Positions 48,441 to 60,310 of a stretch of 64,000 bases of DNA are shown here, piece after piece (position 1 is the stretch's first letter; the number at the start of each line of letters is the position of its first letter). The notes beneath the pieces were generated by a model that saw only the letters and a program-made list of their open reading frames with translations, had not been told where the DNA came from and ran no database searches. The position numbers and the translations under genes are program-made. Origin of the DNA: Todiramphus chloris collaris (Eukaryota; Chordata; Aves; Coraciiformes; Alcedinidae); contig JANVCC010000064.1 in the NCBI GenBank assembly GCA_025345505.1, positions 2,660,444 through 2,724,443 of the forward strand, written 5' to 3'.

Positions 48441-49079
48441 TGCCCTTAACACGGCCAGCCAGCCTCACCCGACCGCTGCAGGGCTATCTTTTTCTGCGCC
48501 TGAAGCCACGGCAGGACTGACACCCGTGCCCACCCTGAGTTACGGGAGCCGTAATCCACGTGGCCCAACCGAGGCCGCTAACCCGCTTATTTTAATTCTC
48601 TGTGACACCAGCTATAGATATGTGCTGTGAAACTCATGATCTCGTGATTTCTAGCAGCTCTCTTCAGGGACCGGGCTGCACGTTGCTGCCGCAGACAACA
48701 GACCCGCTTGTAAACTGCTCCGCCTGCCTGTGCCGAGAGGAGAGCATTGGCTTTTTTGGGCCACGCCACCTCCCAGCTATTTGTAACTCCTGTAAGAACC
48801 ATGCGGCAGCCTCTTGGAAACAGGCAGAGAAGAGCAATTTGGAGGGGTGGGGGGGGGGGGGCTGAATTCCAGAGCCAACCATCTCTGATCTAGAAGGACG
48901 CAACCTGGAATGGCCAGCAAGGCTTTGCTCCGGCGGTGGAGCGAATACCAGGCAGACCCTCAGCTCATCCCACCTTTAGGCATCTCCAGCAGGGTTTCTG
49001 TCCCTTTGTCCCTGCCGCGAAGAGCCCCAGCAGCACCGACACGCCGCGTGGTCCTCACGCCTCGGTCCCCGCAAGACTC

Positions 49080-49440
49080 CCAGGAGCAGCATTTAATAAC
49101 TTTGCCATCAGCTTTAAACTGCCACTGCGAAAGGTTTATAAAAGTTTGTGTTGCCTGCTAATTAAATCCATACAAATGACAGCTCGGCATTAATTTACGG
49201 TAAAATTAGCATGAGGCTGCAGTGGGTTATTTGCAAGAAACTGGCCCACGCTGAACTTGCGGCAAGGAGCAGCTGACCTTGGGAATTATCTCCCCAAACG
49301 CTGCCTGCCACAGATCAGAAGCGGCCGTTCTTCGAGGCGCCACATGCAAATATTGTTGCTTTTCAATTATTTGGTGACTGATCCGACGGCTAATTAAAAT
49401 CTAATTGAAATAAAATAATTTTCGATTCCACTGCCTTTCG
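49080..49440. promoter_or_regulatory. Large AT-rich island with octamer and TAATTA cores
   Basis: The stretch runs from GCATTTAATAACTTTGCC through CTGCTAATTAAATCC and GGCATTAATTTACGGTAAAA to a perfect octamer ATGCAAAT (49344-49351), then GGCTAATTAAAATCTAATTG. It is the densest TAATTA cluster in the window and a good conserved-element candidate. Confidence 0.42.
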
Positions 49441-50084
49441 TTGCTGTTTGGAGCAAAGATTCCTGGTACCGTGGACTGGATGTCCTCGGTTCCTTGTGTC
49501 CCTTTAGCTCTGCAAAGGGCCCGTGTGCCACCCTGGTCTCTGTCGGGGCGTTGGCAACTAGGCGGATGCAGGGCCAGGATACGTCCCCATGGGGTGAAGG
49601 TGATGGGGGTATAAGGAAAGTCTTAAGGAGGAGTAATAAATATAATTCAAAGCAAGGGAAAGAAAGAGGATGGGAAGGAGAGGTATGGAGAAGCTAGGGG
49701 AGGAAGAAGAGGGAACACATCCAAGGCTGAAGAAGGAAGGAAGCCTCGGCCCTGCCCATCTCCATATGGACATCCTTGAGGTGCCTCCACTCCCCCAGCT
49801 TAGCAGCACCCTGACCACGCAACAGCTGAGGACGGAGGACAAATACACCCTCGAGCACGCTCTGGAAGTTCAACCACACTGGTTGCGCTTGATCTGCTTC
49901 CACGGGAAGGTATCACGGTGCCAGCGGGGACGACGCAGAAATTAGCAGGACAGCAATGCTGGCACAGCCTAATCCTACTGGGACAAGCCAAGGGATTCTC
50001 TCCAGCACACAGCGGGGTGGGCAAGAAGTGAGCTGGCTGCACAAACCACCTCTGTTTTGCCCTTAAAATTGAGAGAGGGGGGGA

Positions 50085-50103
50085 ATTAAAAAAAAAAAAA
50101 AAA
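50085..50103. repeat. Poly(A) run
   Basis: An A run of about 15 bases after GGGGGGGAATT. Simple repeat only. Confidence 0.85.
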
Positions 50104-51999
50104 TCATCTGCATAATTCAAGCAGAGGTGGCAGAAATGACTTCCCGATATAGCTGCGCCTCAGCCACCAAATATAGAACTGGACACACTGTATAAAACCC
50201 AATTACTACTGTGAAAACCTCTCTCAGACATACACACTTGAGACTGTATTAACTCCAGCAACACAGTATATCTTGTCATGCCAATAAAGTTCTTGACACT
50301 GAAATTGAGAGGAGGGAGAGCATCTATATGTACTCGGGGACCAGGGAGAGTGAGCCACAGAAAGCAAAGGATACAGGAGCAGTGGCTGATTCTAACAAGG
50401 CACTTTAATTTGCCTGACACATTCGCCCTAGTATTTTTTTTCATTCTTTTCCTCCACGACTTTACAGCTCAGCAGGAGAGATCATAATAATAATTAAAAA
50501 AAAAAAAAACACACCAAACCCAACCAGGGTTATAAATAAAACGAGAGACAAAGAAAGAAAGAAGCACACGTGGTGTTTAGAGGCAGCGAAGCCGCCACAC
50601 CGAGGTCTTTGGAGAGGAGTCCTCCCGTGTGCCCTCCCAGCTCTCCTGCAGTTATCCCTTTGTGGCCAGATCAGATGCTCTATCTTGAGCTGGTCACTTG
50701 GCTCCATGGGCACGTGCGACCAGCAGCACGAGAGCATCCCAAGGTTGATGCCCAAAAGGCATTTTTGGGGGTGCAGAGGTGCTGTAGGGGTGGCTCAGGG
50801 GGCTGCTACAAGCCTTTGCTCAAGTGGAAGGAAAGCTGCCCACGTTCCTTCTCCTTCCCTGCCCTCGTGTCCCCGTGTTTGCTGCATCCTCCCAGTCTTT
50901 GGGCAGCATCTCAGGGGCACGGGTCCCCCAGGGACATCTGTACCTTCAGGTGGCTCCCACCTGAAGCTCTGGGCTAGCAAAGTTGAGTCTCACTCCAGCA
51001 AAGCGTTCCTCATTATTAAGCCTAGCAAGAGGTTGCAGAAGATTGCATGGATCAAATGATATCTGCATCAGCAGGAACACAGCAGAGCTGTCACTAACCC
51101 CATCACACAGCTCCTTCTCCCTCTCCATGCTCACAGTACCTTAAGGGCTACACAAATTTGGTGTGAGGAAGGAAGGGAGAGTGGAAACCTTTTACCTCCA
51201 CCACGAGATTAGCAGTGGGCTGTGGGAAATGGCAGACATATCCAGCAGCTTGAGGCCAGGGAAGCTGTGTGGGGTTAGGATACCAAGGAGGCAGAGGAGC
51301 CAGCTCAACCCTGGCCCCAGTCAGGAGGATGCTGCCCAGCATCAATCATGGACCTGCTCCTGCTGGATGCAAGTCCACAGCAGCAACCTGCCTTTCCCAG
51401 TGCAGAGACCTGGAACTGAAATTTCCCTCTCCAAGGTCAGAGGAGTCCTCAGAGGTCAGGGCCGAGATGCTATAGGAGGGATGGGGACTATGGGTACCAC
51501 CTCTGCTCTGCTTCTGAGAGGATGCTCAGCACCAGGGGGAAAAGCTCACAGCTGCCTCCAGATGTGGGGAGACCTAAATTGCTAAATATAGAAGGGGCAA
51601 AACCACCCAGCTTGGCTCTCATTCATTCCCAGAGTCTTTTTATTCTAGCGCCCATCGGTCACACGTCAATGTGCCACAGCCTGGGAGCAGCTGGAGCACA
51701 GGTCCCCTTGGCCTTGCATTTGGGACAGAGATCTGAACGTGGGGCTCTCCTTGAGGAAACCAGTCTGTGACCGGGGGGAATAAGGGGCAGGGAGAGAGGA
51801 GGGCTCACCCAGCTGCACGCCTCGCACAGAAACTTCCACAGCAAGTCTCATTTCAAAAAATAAAAGAAAAACCATCACTGGGGAAAGGTGGGGCATAAGG
51901 ATTTGCACCAGGACCAGACAAGGTGCTGTTCTACCCCTCGGAGCACTGGCAAAATCCTTCCCAGCTCCTCGTGCTCTTGGGGGAAGATGATGGTTCTTC

Positions 52000-52210
52000 A
52001 TATTAATGGTAAGTGTCAGTGTATCAATTTCAGACTCTCCGAGAGTTGAGATGAAACATGTGCCAAGGTCAGGGCTAGAAGGCTTAAGTGTATCTATTGT
52101 CATCCGCATAATAGCATACGGATTCATTTCTATCATTTTTATCTCTCTTCTTTTTTAATAATCCTATAGCGAGGATATAATTCTCTATTAATATATTATA
52201 GAAGAAGCTT
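52000..52210. promoter_or_regulatory. AT-rich island, candidate conserved element
   Basis: Contains CATATTAATGGTAAGTGTCA, TGTATCAATTTCAGACTC, ATCCGCATAATAGCATACGG and a TATTAATATATTATAG end. Low-GC unique sequence. Confidence 0.33.
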
Positions 52211-52235
52211 AATGGAAAAAAAAGCAGGGTGCTGC

Positions 52236-52267
52236 CTTTTTTTTTCTTCTTCTTCTTTTTCTTCTTC
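52236..52267. repeat. T-rich and CTT microsatellite
   Basis: A T run followed by CTTCTTCTTCTTTTTCTTCT-type triplets. Confidence 0.9.
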
Positions 52268-53638
52268 GGACTTACACGCGGCGCATACAGAAAGGTGGGG
52301 TTTGAGGTTGCCTGTTCTCTTCTTTTTTTCACTGAGAAAGTGCTGGCTACAGTTGACTCGCCTCTTCTTTCGCATTACTGCAGACAAAACAGGAATATAG
52401 AGCTCTGTCTCCTGAGGAGGCTCATTAGAGGTCCCCCAAAAGTGGAGGTTTTCTGAGCTGCTATTTCACGGTGCTGGGTTTAACAAGGACATCTCTCTCA
52501 TGAGGCTTTCTCCAAAAAAAATATAAAAAAAAGCCGCCCCGCATTAAAACAGGAGGTGACAATGAAGCGTTCCTCCAAAAGTGGGGTTTCAAACAGCCAG
52601 CTACCCCTCGCCTTCCAAAGAAATCACGTCTCAAAAAACACAATGCTAACAAGTTCTCCAGATGTCCTCTGAGCCTTCCAGAAAATAGAAGAGAGGCATA
52701 TACTGAATTTTTAATGTGAAAACCAGTCAGAAAAGTAAGAAAGCAAACAAACGGGAACACAAACAAACAGAACTGAAGCTTTTTAGTCCTTCTATGTATG
52801 TAAATCTCATATCACATAGATTCCAGCATCTGTTTTTCCCTATTCTCTTTTAAATCTCGGCGTAGATACCGTAAGAGAAACAACAGCCAGCAGCTGTGGA
52901 GCTGCCGCTACGAGGTCTGCTTTGGGAGAGGATGAGCTTGTTCCCCATCCATCCCAGACCCACCACCACACACAGCTACCAGCACACAAATAAGTGCCTG
53001 CATGCCCAGTTCATGGGGGGCTGAACAGCTGGACAAGCCAACTGCTGTCTGCAAAACACCCAACATGGTCAGTGGTGGCTTCCTGGTTTCTACTCAAGTC
53101 ATTGACTGTGGTCAAAAAGGAGCCACCGACTATCAGCTGGCCAAAGAAAGCTGGTCTGGTAGCATCCTGAGATGCAAAATGTAGCAATGTGGAGGAGAAA
53201 GCAAGGGGAAGGAACTGCTGGACAACTACAAAGCCGAATGGAGGCAGCAGGGATGTCTGCTTCCCCTCCATGAAGACCTCCTTCCACAAGGGCTTCTCCC
53301 ACGACTTACAGCTACTCCAGCGGAAAAGCCTTGCGGCTACATTCCCACCACCACAGCCCTTACTCCCCTTCCTTAAAATATGATGATCCGGGTAAACAGC
53401 TTCCAATTCCCTGACACCCGAAGGCCAGAGCAAGGTAACACTGCCAGCGTGAGAGAAACGATGGCCAGCTCCTCTGTGGCTGCAAAGACCTGGCTGAACT
53501 CGTTCCGGGGGCTCCTGCTCTTCCCAGCAGAACTCAACACAAGAGCTGGACGAGGCCCAGAAATCCACGCTCCCATCCCATTTACTAAGAAGCCAAAGAT
53601 ATCCAGAAACACAATATTTTTAGCGTAGTTAAAATGGA

Positions 53639-53704
53639 AGGGGAAAAAAAAAAAAAAAAGAAAAAGAAAAAAAAAAAGAAAGGAAAAAGAAAAAGAAAGA
53701 AAAG
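53639..53704. repeat. Poly(A) with GAAA-type repeats
   Basis: About 65 bases of A with interspersed single G, grading from poly(A) into AAAAAG and GAAA units. No adjacent retroelement body was recognised. Confidence 0.93.
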
Positions 53705-54179
53705 CCACCGTTCTATTCATAGCAGGGCTCGAGAGGATACAAGCTGTAATGCTGAGTGAAAGCATCCTTGGACGACAGCCCCTGGATCCCTGCTGTGCAC
53801 AGCGGGGCTGAGGCTCAGCCGAGAAACTGGATTCCACCTCTGCCCAAACCACACGCGGAATCCAAACGCCGAAACGCCCCGGGGTTCACACGCAAGGGGT
53901 ACGGTGAACACAGGTTCATCAAAAATGCTTTTCATCTTTGCTCCCGAAAGAGCAGCGGGACTTCCTACGAGAGAAGAAAGAGACGCAGGTACGCGTGGGG
54001 CGGGGAGAAGAGGAGAGCAAAAAAAAAAAAAACCCAAACCCATACTTTCCCATCCTCAGAAACAAAGTTTTGGGCAAAACCCCTTCCCCCAGAGGTGCTG
54101 CATCGCCGTTGCCGGGCAGCACGCGCTCGACGGCTTCCTCGGCGGGGACGTCGATCTCGTGGTGGCACTAAACGCCGTA

Positions 54180-54420
54180 CCGAGCGCTCAGCGCGTTGAA
54201 TTAGTGCCGGTAGATTTCTCTGCCGAGAACACGTTGAAAATCACAGTTGGGTTACAAGAATCAATTAGGGCCAGATGGGGGGTGTGAGGAAGTTAAACAA
54301 TTTGCCTTATTGTAGGATCCGGCGCCACGGCAAAGGGTTCTTTACATTTTCATTTAGATTTAAAAATCACTCGAGTGCACCCGCTGTATAATTCAATCGA
54401 GGAACGGAAATGAAACTACC
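54180..54420. promoter_or_regulatory. AT-rich island, candidate conserved element
   Basis: Contains GCGTTGAATTAGTGCCGG, GAATCAATTAGGGCCAGATG, AAACAATTTGCCTTATTG and CATTTTCATTTAGATTT. It lies immediately left of an A-rich tract and a CR1 copy. Confidence 0.35.
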
Positions 54421-54468
54421 GAGCGGGTAACGGAGATATTGTTCTTCTCCGGAAGATAAAAGTGGGGG

Positions 54469-54528
54469 GAAAAGAAAAAAAATTAAAAAATTGAAAAAAA
54501 AAAAAAAAAGAAAAAAAGAAAAAAGGAG
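54469..54528. repeat. A-rich low-complexity tract
   Basis: Poly(A) interrupted by single G and T residues over about 60 bases. Confidence 0.93.
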
Positions 54529-54715
54529 AGGATTAGAGCTCAGATCCTCAGCAGGGGGAAATCTGCACAGAGGCACCGATGTCAAGGTGGCACCATCAGC
54601 TTCCAGCAGCATCACCGTCATCTGGAGGAAGTAAGAGCGTGGCCGCTCCCATCAACCCTGGCTCTGTCTGGCCATCGGTGAGAATTCAAGCTAAATATTT
54701 TGCAGGATAAATTTT

Positions 54716-55166
54716 ATGGGGACGTAGAGCCACAAAGATGATGAAGGGAGTGGAGCGTCTCCCTTATGATGAAAGGCTGAGGGAGCTGGGTATCTTCAGC
54801 TTGGAGAAGAGAAGTCTGAGGGGTGACCTCAGTAATGTTTATAAATACACAAAGGGAGAGTGTCGGGTGGATGGAGCCAGGCTCTTCTCTGCTATGTCCA
54901 ATGATAGGACAAAGGGCAACAGGTCCAAGCTGGAGCATAGGAGGTTCTGCAGAAACTTAAGGAAAATGTTTTTCACTGTGAGGGTGACAGAACTCGACCA
55001 GGCTGCCCAGCGAGGTTGTGGAGTCTCCTTCTCTGGAGACATTCCAAACCCACCTGGACACGTTCCTGTGTGACCTGCTCTAGGTGATCCTGCTCTGGCA
55101 GGGGGGTTGGACTAGATGATCTTTCGAGATCCCTTCCAACCCCTAACATTCCATGACTCTGTGATG
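54716..55166 (+). mobile_element. CR1 LINE fragment, longest copy in the window
   Basis: About 450 bp in sense: AAGGGAGTGGAGCGTCTCCC, AGGCTGAGGGAGCTGGGTAT, GGCTCTTCTCTGCTATGTCC, GACCAGGCTGCCCAGCGAGG and GGACTAGATGATCTTTCGAG, ending in AACATTCCATGACTCTGTGA. It covers the end of the reverse-transcriptase ORF region and the 3' UTR, 5'-truncated, with no intact ORF. Confidence 0.96.
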
Positions 55167-55319
55167 TCGAGTCACCACCCCATCCCCAGCCAGGCCAGGA
55201 AACCAGCCACCTTCCCATCGACGGGACAAGCACCCACACGGACTGACTCCCAGTTGGAAAGCGGTAATGAAACCGAGCCAAGGTTAGTCAGGGGGAAAAA
55301 AAAAAGAAACCACCTTGCT

Positions 55320-55620
55320 AATATGCAGCACACCTTCCACCGCTGCAATAAAGGAGAGATTGAATTGCAGAACGTGGCTGCGGGTCTTGTTTCTATACGT
55401 TTCAATGTTGTGCTCCAACAGGTCGGAATATTGTTAGCAATTCCGTCTGCAGAGGAGACATTGCTGAGCTGGGGAAAACATGTGGCAAATTTCTTTCTGC
55501 GCTCATCTTGGATCAGGTGAAGGCATTTGATTATATAGGCTCGGGGGTTATTTGCATTATGGGATTCCCAACACTCCTGAAATGGTTAGGAGCATTATGT
55601 AAATCAGCCAGAAGGGAAGC
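55320..55620. promoter_or_regulatory. AT-rich island with reversed octamer
   Basis: Contains TTCTATACGTTTCAATGTTG, GGAATATTGTTAGCAATTCC and a reversed octamer ATTTGCAT (55550-55557), then GGAGCATTATGTAAATCAGC. About 300 bp of unique, mildly AT-rich sequence just after a CR1 insertion. Confidence 0.38.
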
Positions 55621-56569
55621 TTTTGACAAACGTCTCAGCTGATGGAACAACTTTAATCTCAAACCTGGCTACTTTTCCAATTACTTTGTACGTCTCTTGC
55701 CACCAGCTGCTTCGTAAGGGAAATCCAGCCTTTACGGGGGGATCCCGGAGTCCTTACGTTAGAAGAAGAAGGAGGAAAAGGGCAAAGATCCTCTTCAATT
55801 TTCCATCTGCGTGCATGGGCTAATGTGATGTGCTTCCTTCAGACATGAGGAAAGGTTAAACGGAGCCCTCGTCGGGGAGGAAAGCCGCAAAGCTTAAAGC
55901 TTAGATCTGCAAAGGAATCCGAGAGCCGGGCACCCAAAGTCCACTGGAAGTCAAAGGACGATGAACATCTGAGCCCGCAAAGCTGCTCTGAACTGTCTCA
56001 AAGCACAGGTGCTTTTGTGCCGGGGCTTGCCTGCTACAAAATTGTACCAAAGGCAAAGGGAGAAGCCACTGGGATCATCCCACTTCTCTCCCCTTCACCC
56101 TACACGTGATGTGAAGGCAATACCAGGCTGACGGGAACCAGCAGAAGGGTGGCAGTGTTGGAGAGTAGGAAAGGGGTGAAAAAGGGGAGCATTGAAAGGA
56201 AGCTCTGTGCCCCAGGCAGCTCCCATCTTCCAGAGCCCAGCTTGAATGTGCACTTACTCAGCATCACTTGAGATGCTCAGCTCCGTTACATTTTTATCTC
56301 TACCTTTCCTCTCCTTTTCCACACACCAGATGAGACCAGGACCGAGAAGCACCACGAACTTCTCTAAGAGAAGCCTTTCTCTTAGTCACAGACAACTCTT
56401 CCTGGGAAGCAGCGCATCATTTAACGTGAAATATCAGAACAAATGACACTGTTTAAAGGAAGAGGAACAACATCTAGAGACTCCTCCCTAGCTGGTTTTT
56501 AAGAACAACTTCATTTCTGGGGCGTGTTGACAGTTGCTGAGCTGCTCCCGAGCTCCCTGCATTGGCACG

Positions 56570-56700
56570 TCTGTATCTCCCTTCAGATACACCTTGATTA
56601 ATTTTGCTTCATTTATTATTTAAGCCCAGTACCTTCGTGTAAAATATTGAAGACCTGACTCATCCTTTATTATTAAGCCCTGCCATGCACCTTAAGAGGC
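56570..56700. promoter_or_regulatory. AT-rich island, candidate conserved element
   Basis: Contains CACCTTGATTAATTTTGCTT, CATTTATTATTTAAGCCCAG and CATCCTTTATTATTAAGCCC. The TTTATTATT..AAGCCC motif occurs twice about 45 bp apart. Confidence 0.33.
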
Positions 56701-58313
56701 TCCGCGATCTCCGTAGCCTTCGATCCGCTAGAAGAGAACAAACTCGTCGCAATCCCTCGGTAAATATGAGGGATTGCTGGAGGGATGCTGTCAGCATCAC
56801 GCTCCCTCGTACCTCGGCTGCCGTACTGCCTCGCCACAGAAAACACTCTTAAAGGCTAATTCACTTCCCAACATCTGCACGGCTCATTTGCTGCTCTCCC
56901 CTCTCCCCCTCCGTTCCTCCGCAGCTGGCATTGAAGGCGGTCGGCTCCCAGTAATCCCCATCCGCGGATCTAAATGGAGCGAGCCGGGAGCTGCGACTAC
57001 GGCCAATTAGCCAGCGGCCGAGGGCGGCTCTGCCGGCGAGGCCACGTGGAAATCCCGCTCGCCCACGGGGGCCGAGCCACAAGACAACGTGGGGAATGCA
57101 ACGGAAACAAGGTCGCTCATTTCAGATGCTTTCAAGGGGGGTGATGGGGCATCATGTGGGTAGGGTTTTTTTCCCCACCAGAGTCCCAGTTGGCTCCCAT
57201 CATGCTCAACCTTGCATTTCTTGCACATCATTGACTCATTCTGGAGGTAGAAACAGCTTTTTTAAGCTTAGCCTTGGGAAGCTGAAGATGGGAAGACCGC
57301 GGCTTCACGCCAAGCCCACTCCCAGCTTGCGCCCTGGATGCGGAAGGACCGCAGTCGGTGGTCGGTCCTGTCTCTAAGAAAGGCATCCTGAGCTTCCCTT
57401 CCCAGGCATTGGTGCTCGCCACCTTAAAACCCGGGTGATCAAACCGTGCCTGGGCTTAGGAGGAATTTACATCTGAATTTCACAGCTTGGGTCCAACTCT
57501 GTAACAGGCTGAACGGAAACAGAAAATGTAGTGAACGCTTCCCTCCTTTGAGCATGGATCTACACCCTGAGATGAAACTCCACGGCTAAAATTCATCCCC
57601 ACTTCAAAGGCACCAGCACAACTCAAAGGCAATAAACCCCAGAAGGGGAAAAGAATGAAAATATTTCAATGGCAGAAGACAAGGGCTCACGTTTCTATGG
57701 CTCTCAGAGCGCTCTGCAACATAACGGAGAGCGCAGGCAACTACAGGTCGCGAGGGAAGTCAAGTTCACGTCTCAAAATCAATCCCAGGTGATGGAAAGG
57801 GAATTGCAGAGCGATAAAACACTACTTCTTGGAGCTGCGGTCCTGCAAAAGCCCAGGTGAGCACCTTGAGTTGGATGCTGAGAGTCGTGCTGAGCTCAGC
57901 AACCTGCAGCCGTTTCCAAGTCAGACACCCCATGCACGTCCACATTCAAAGCTCCCACCATCGCTGACAAAGAGTCGGTGGCCAACCCCAACCGCAGAAC
58001 ACTTTGGGTCGGGAGGGACATTTCAAGCACCCTTTAAACCAGCACGTTTGCTTTAGGCCACTTTTTGGGGTGCAACAAATCACCCCCTTGAGAAACCCAG
58101 TGACTACCATGACATTCAACAGCTCCCACGAGATTCTGAGCCGACAAATAAGCGTCACCTTCATCTGCCCGCAGTTTGGGGAGGGGAGCCCAGTCCTGCG
58201 GAGGGCAAGTTCACACCAAATCCAACAAGGAGCAAATTACACATTGGTAAATATCAAAGGCAGGTTGTTTTGCCAGAAGTTCAGCATCTTGGGTTTGGGT
58301 TTGCTTTTTTCTG

Positions 58314-58328
58314 CCCCCCCCCCCCCCC
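58314..58328. repeat. Poly(C) run, 15 bases
   Basis: Fifteen C followed by TCCACCCCCC. Simple repeat; a G run in the OPCML transcript. Confidence 0.93.
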
Positions 58329-58877
58329 TCCACCCCCCTGCCCTGCTTTTTAAGCTTTGTCAATACCAACTGTGCTTTTCTTCCTGGAAACTGTATAATG
58401 ATGAGAGAACCTGTTTATTTTTCTCTTTAAAGGGATGAAGTATTTTTCACCGATATTTTACACATCCATAAAAACGATTTACAGGATTGAGTGGACGGGT
58501 CACACGGTGCCCTTTGCCTGCTCAAAGGAAAGGGGGGAAAAAAGGTCATTCCAGAGTGAGATTTCAAGAGCTGCTTTGCTTCTCAAAAGCTTTTATGTGA
58601 AATACCATTCCCTTAGGTTTTTGGCAGGGGAAAAGAGAATGAGACCCTAAGCACTAGACATCATGGGCTCATCTCGAGATAAAAGATGGTGCAACACAAA
58701 TATAACTGTGTTTGTTAAGGGCTGGAGGCAGATGGACAGAAGGAAGGCAGAGGATGTGGTTTGCTGTGTGGTTTGCTTCGGTGTCAGCTCATCCTCCGAA
58801 ACGGCCAAATCCTAGAGAGCATCCAAAGGAAGCATGAAGCATCATGAGAGGGGAAGGCTGGAAGTATGGAAGATACC

Positions 58878-58940
58878 ATTGAATCACAAAGGTGGGAAAG
58901 GACCTTCAAGGTGATCAAGTCCAACCGTCTACAAAATACA
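58878..58940 (-). mobile_element. Short CR1-like LINE 3' fragment
   Basis: TTGAATCACAAAGGTGGGAA, AGGACCTTCAAGGTGATCAA and GTCCAACCGT match the reversed 3' end of CR1. Only about 60 bp survive. Confidence 0.78.
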
Positions 58941-59530
58941 ATCATGACTCACATGAGGGTCCACTGAGAAGAATCTACGTGCCGCTTTTCCTCCAGCACC
59001 TTTGCTTCGCCTCCTGCCTGCTCCAAAAGAAGCCACCATATCTGATGGGCCAAGTAAGCCGGAGAGGACGGGAAGGAATAGATTTCCTCCTTTTCTCTCT
59101 CGCCGTTTTCTTCTTTGGATTTATGACAGAGAGCTGAAAACCAAGGGCCTCTATTCCTGGAAGAGCGGAGCTGGCTGGGAAGCCCCGCGGCTGAAAGACG
59201 CAGGAGGCAATTAACCCCCGTGCACCCAGAGAGGGGAGGAGCTGGACTGCCGGCAAAACACTTGGCCAAGGGAAGGGGAGCCCAGGTCATCCCCTGGGGA
59301 TGTCACTTCCCCCAGAAGACAACACAGTAGGAGATGCCACATGAGCTGGGGCTGGGATCCTCCCAGGTATTTAGGCAGTCAAATAACTTGCAGGGCCCGA
59401 GCCCCTCAAGAGCCTTTTTGTGCCTGAATCCGCGCTCCCGTGCCACGAGGCGAACCGCTGCCCCACAGCACCTACCCAGATCAGCCGCTAATTAAACCGT
59501 TCCCTCGACAGCCTGCAAGTTAGTTATGCC

Positions 59531-59638
59531 TCATTATCCTCACTTAACCGACTGGAGAAACTGAGGAAGGAGAGAGATTAAAGGATTTGTGAAATCTCCG
59601 GCAGCAGTCAGTGGCAGAGGCAAACCCGGAGCTCATAA
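59531..59638 (-). repeat. MIR-type SINE remnant
   Basis: On the plus strand CATTATCCTCACTTAACCGA, GGAGAAACTGAGGAAGGAGA, GATTAAAGGATTTGTGAAAT and CAGTCAGTGGCAGAGGCAAA follow the antisense MIR consensus in order, including the splice-like GAAACTGAGG core and the GTGGCAGAG block. MIR is an ancient amniote SINE and is rare in birds. Confidence 0.6.
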
Positions 59639-60039
59639 ACATTATAAATCCCCTGCCTCGGGGCTCCCGGCCCCACGCACCCCTCCCTTTGCCATTTTTA
59701 CTACTAACTATTGCTTGTTAAGCACTGAGCAAAGCCCGGAGACCACCTCGCTCGAGACCTCACGTCTGGAGGGCAAGCGTCAAAAGGGAGAGGATGCCGA
59801 AAGCCAAAGGACCATAAAACCTGCCTCTCCCAACACACAGCCCACAGGAGAGGTTACCCAGCCCAAACTACCCCGCTTGACCGCGATGCTTTAAAACAAA
59901 CCCGCTGCCCTCTCTGTGCCTTCCCCGGCTGCCGGCAGCATCTTGGAGGAGCTGGAAACGGCCCCGTTTTTTTCCAAGCGAGCCAATAAATCAGTCGCGG
60001 GAAGGGCTGGTGAAGCGGAGGGCCCTGGGGACCAAAGGC

Positions 60040-60310
60040 TGGCGGCGGCGAGGGAGAGGATGCTGAGGGAGGAGGAGGAGGAGGGCTTGGGAGAAAGAAG
60101 CAGCGATGAATTTAAAGGGAATAAAGGAGATGGGGGAGCGGAGGAAGGAAAGGGAGCTTTAGAAAAGAGGAAGAGATTGACAGAGCAAAACAAAGATGGA
60201 GGATAGGCACAGAGAGGAGAAAGGGAGACAAAAATAAAGGAGGAAAAATAAAAGGAGGAGGTGGTAGCAGGGAGGGAGAGAAGGTGACGAGACGGGGAAG
60301 AATTAAAACA
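60040..60310. repeat. Purine-rich low-complexity block
   Basis: Mostly A and G on the plus strand over about 270 bases, with GGAGGAGGAGGAGG-type and GGAAAGGGAG-type words. An old microsatellite-like region. Confidence 0.75.

Larger units (their letters stand above)
37130..54715 (-). other. OPCML: OPCML upstream intron, fourth segment
   Basis: Noncoding intron, on average less GC-rich than the left part. AT-richer islands occur at about 38370-38620, 39130-39240, 39350-39480, 43380-43470, 48200-48440, 49080-49440, 52000-52210 and 54180-54420. Microsatellites and A-rich tracts are listed separately. A possible very old CR1/L2-like remnant lies around 38780-38890. No exon of OPCML or of another gene was recognised. 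Confidence 0.65.
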
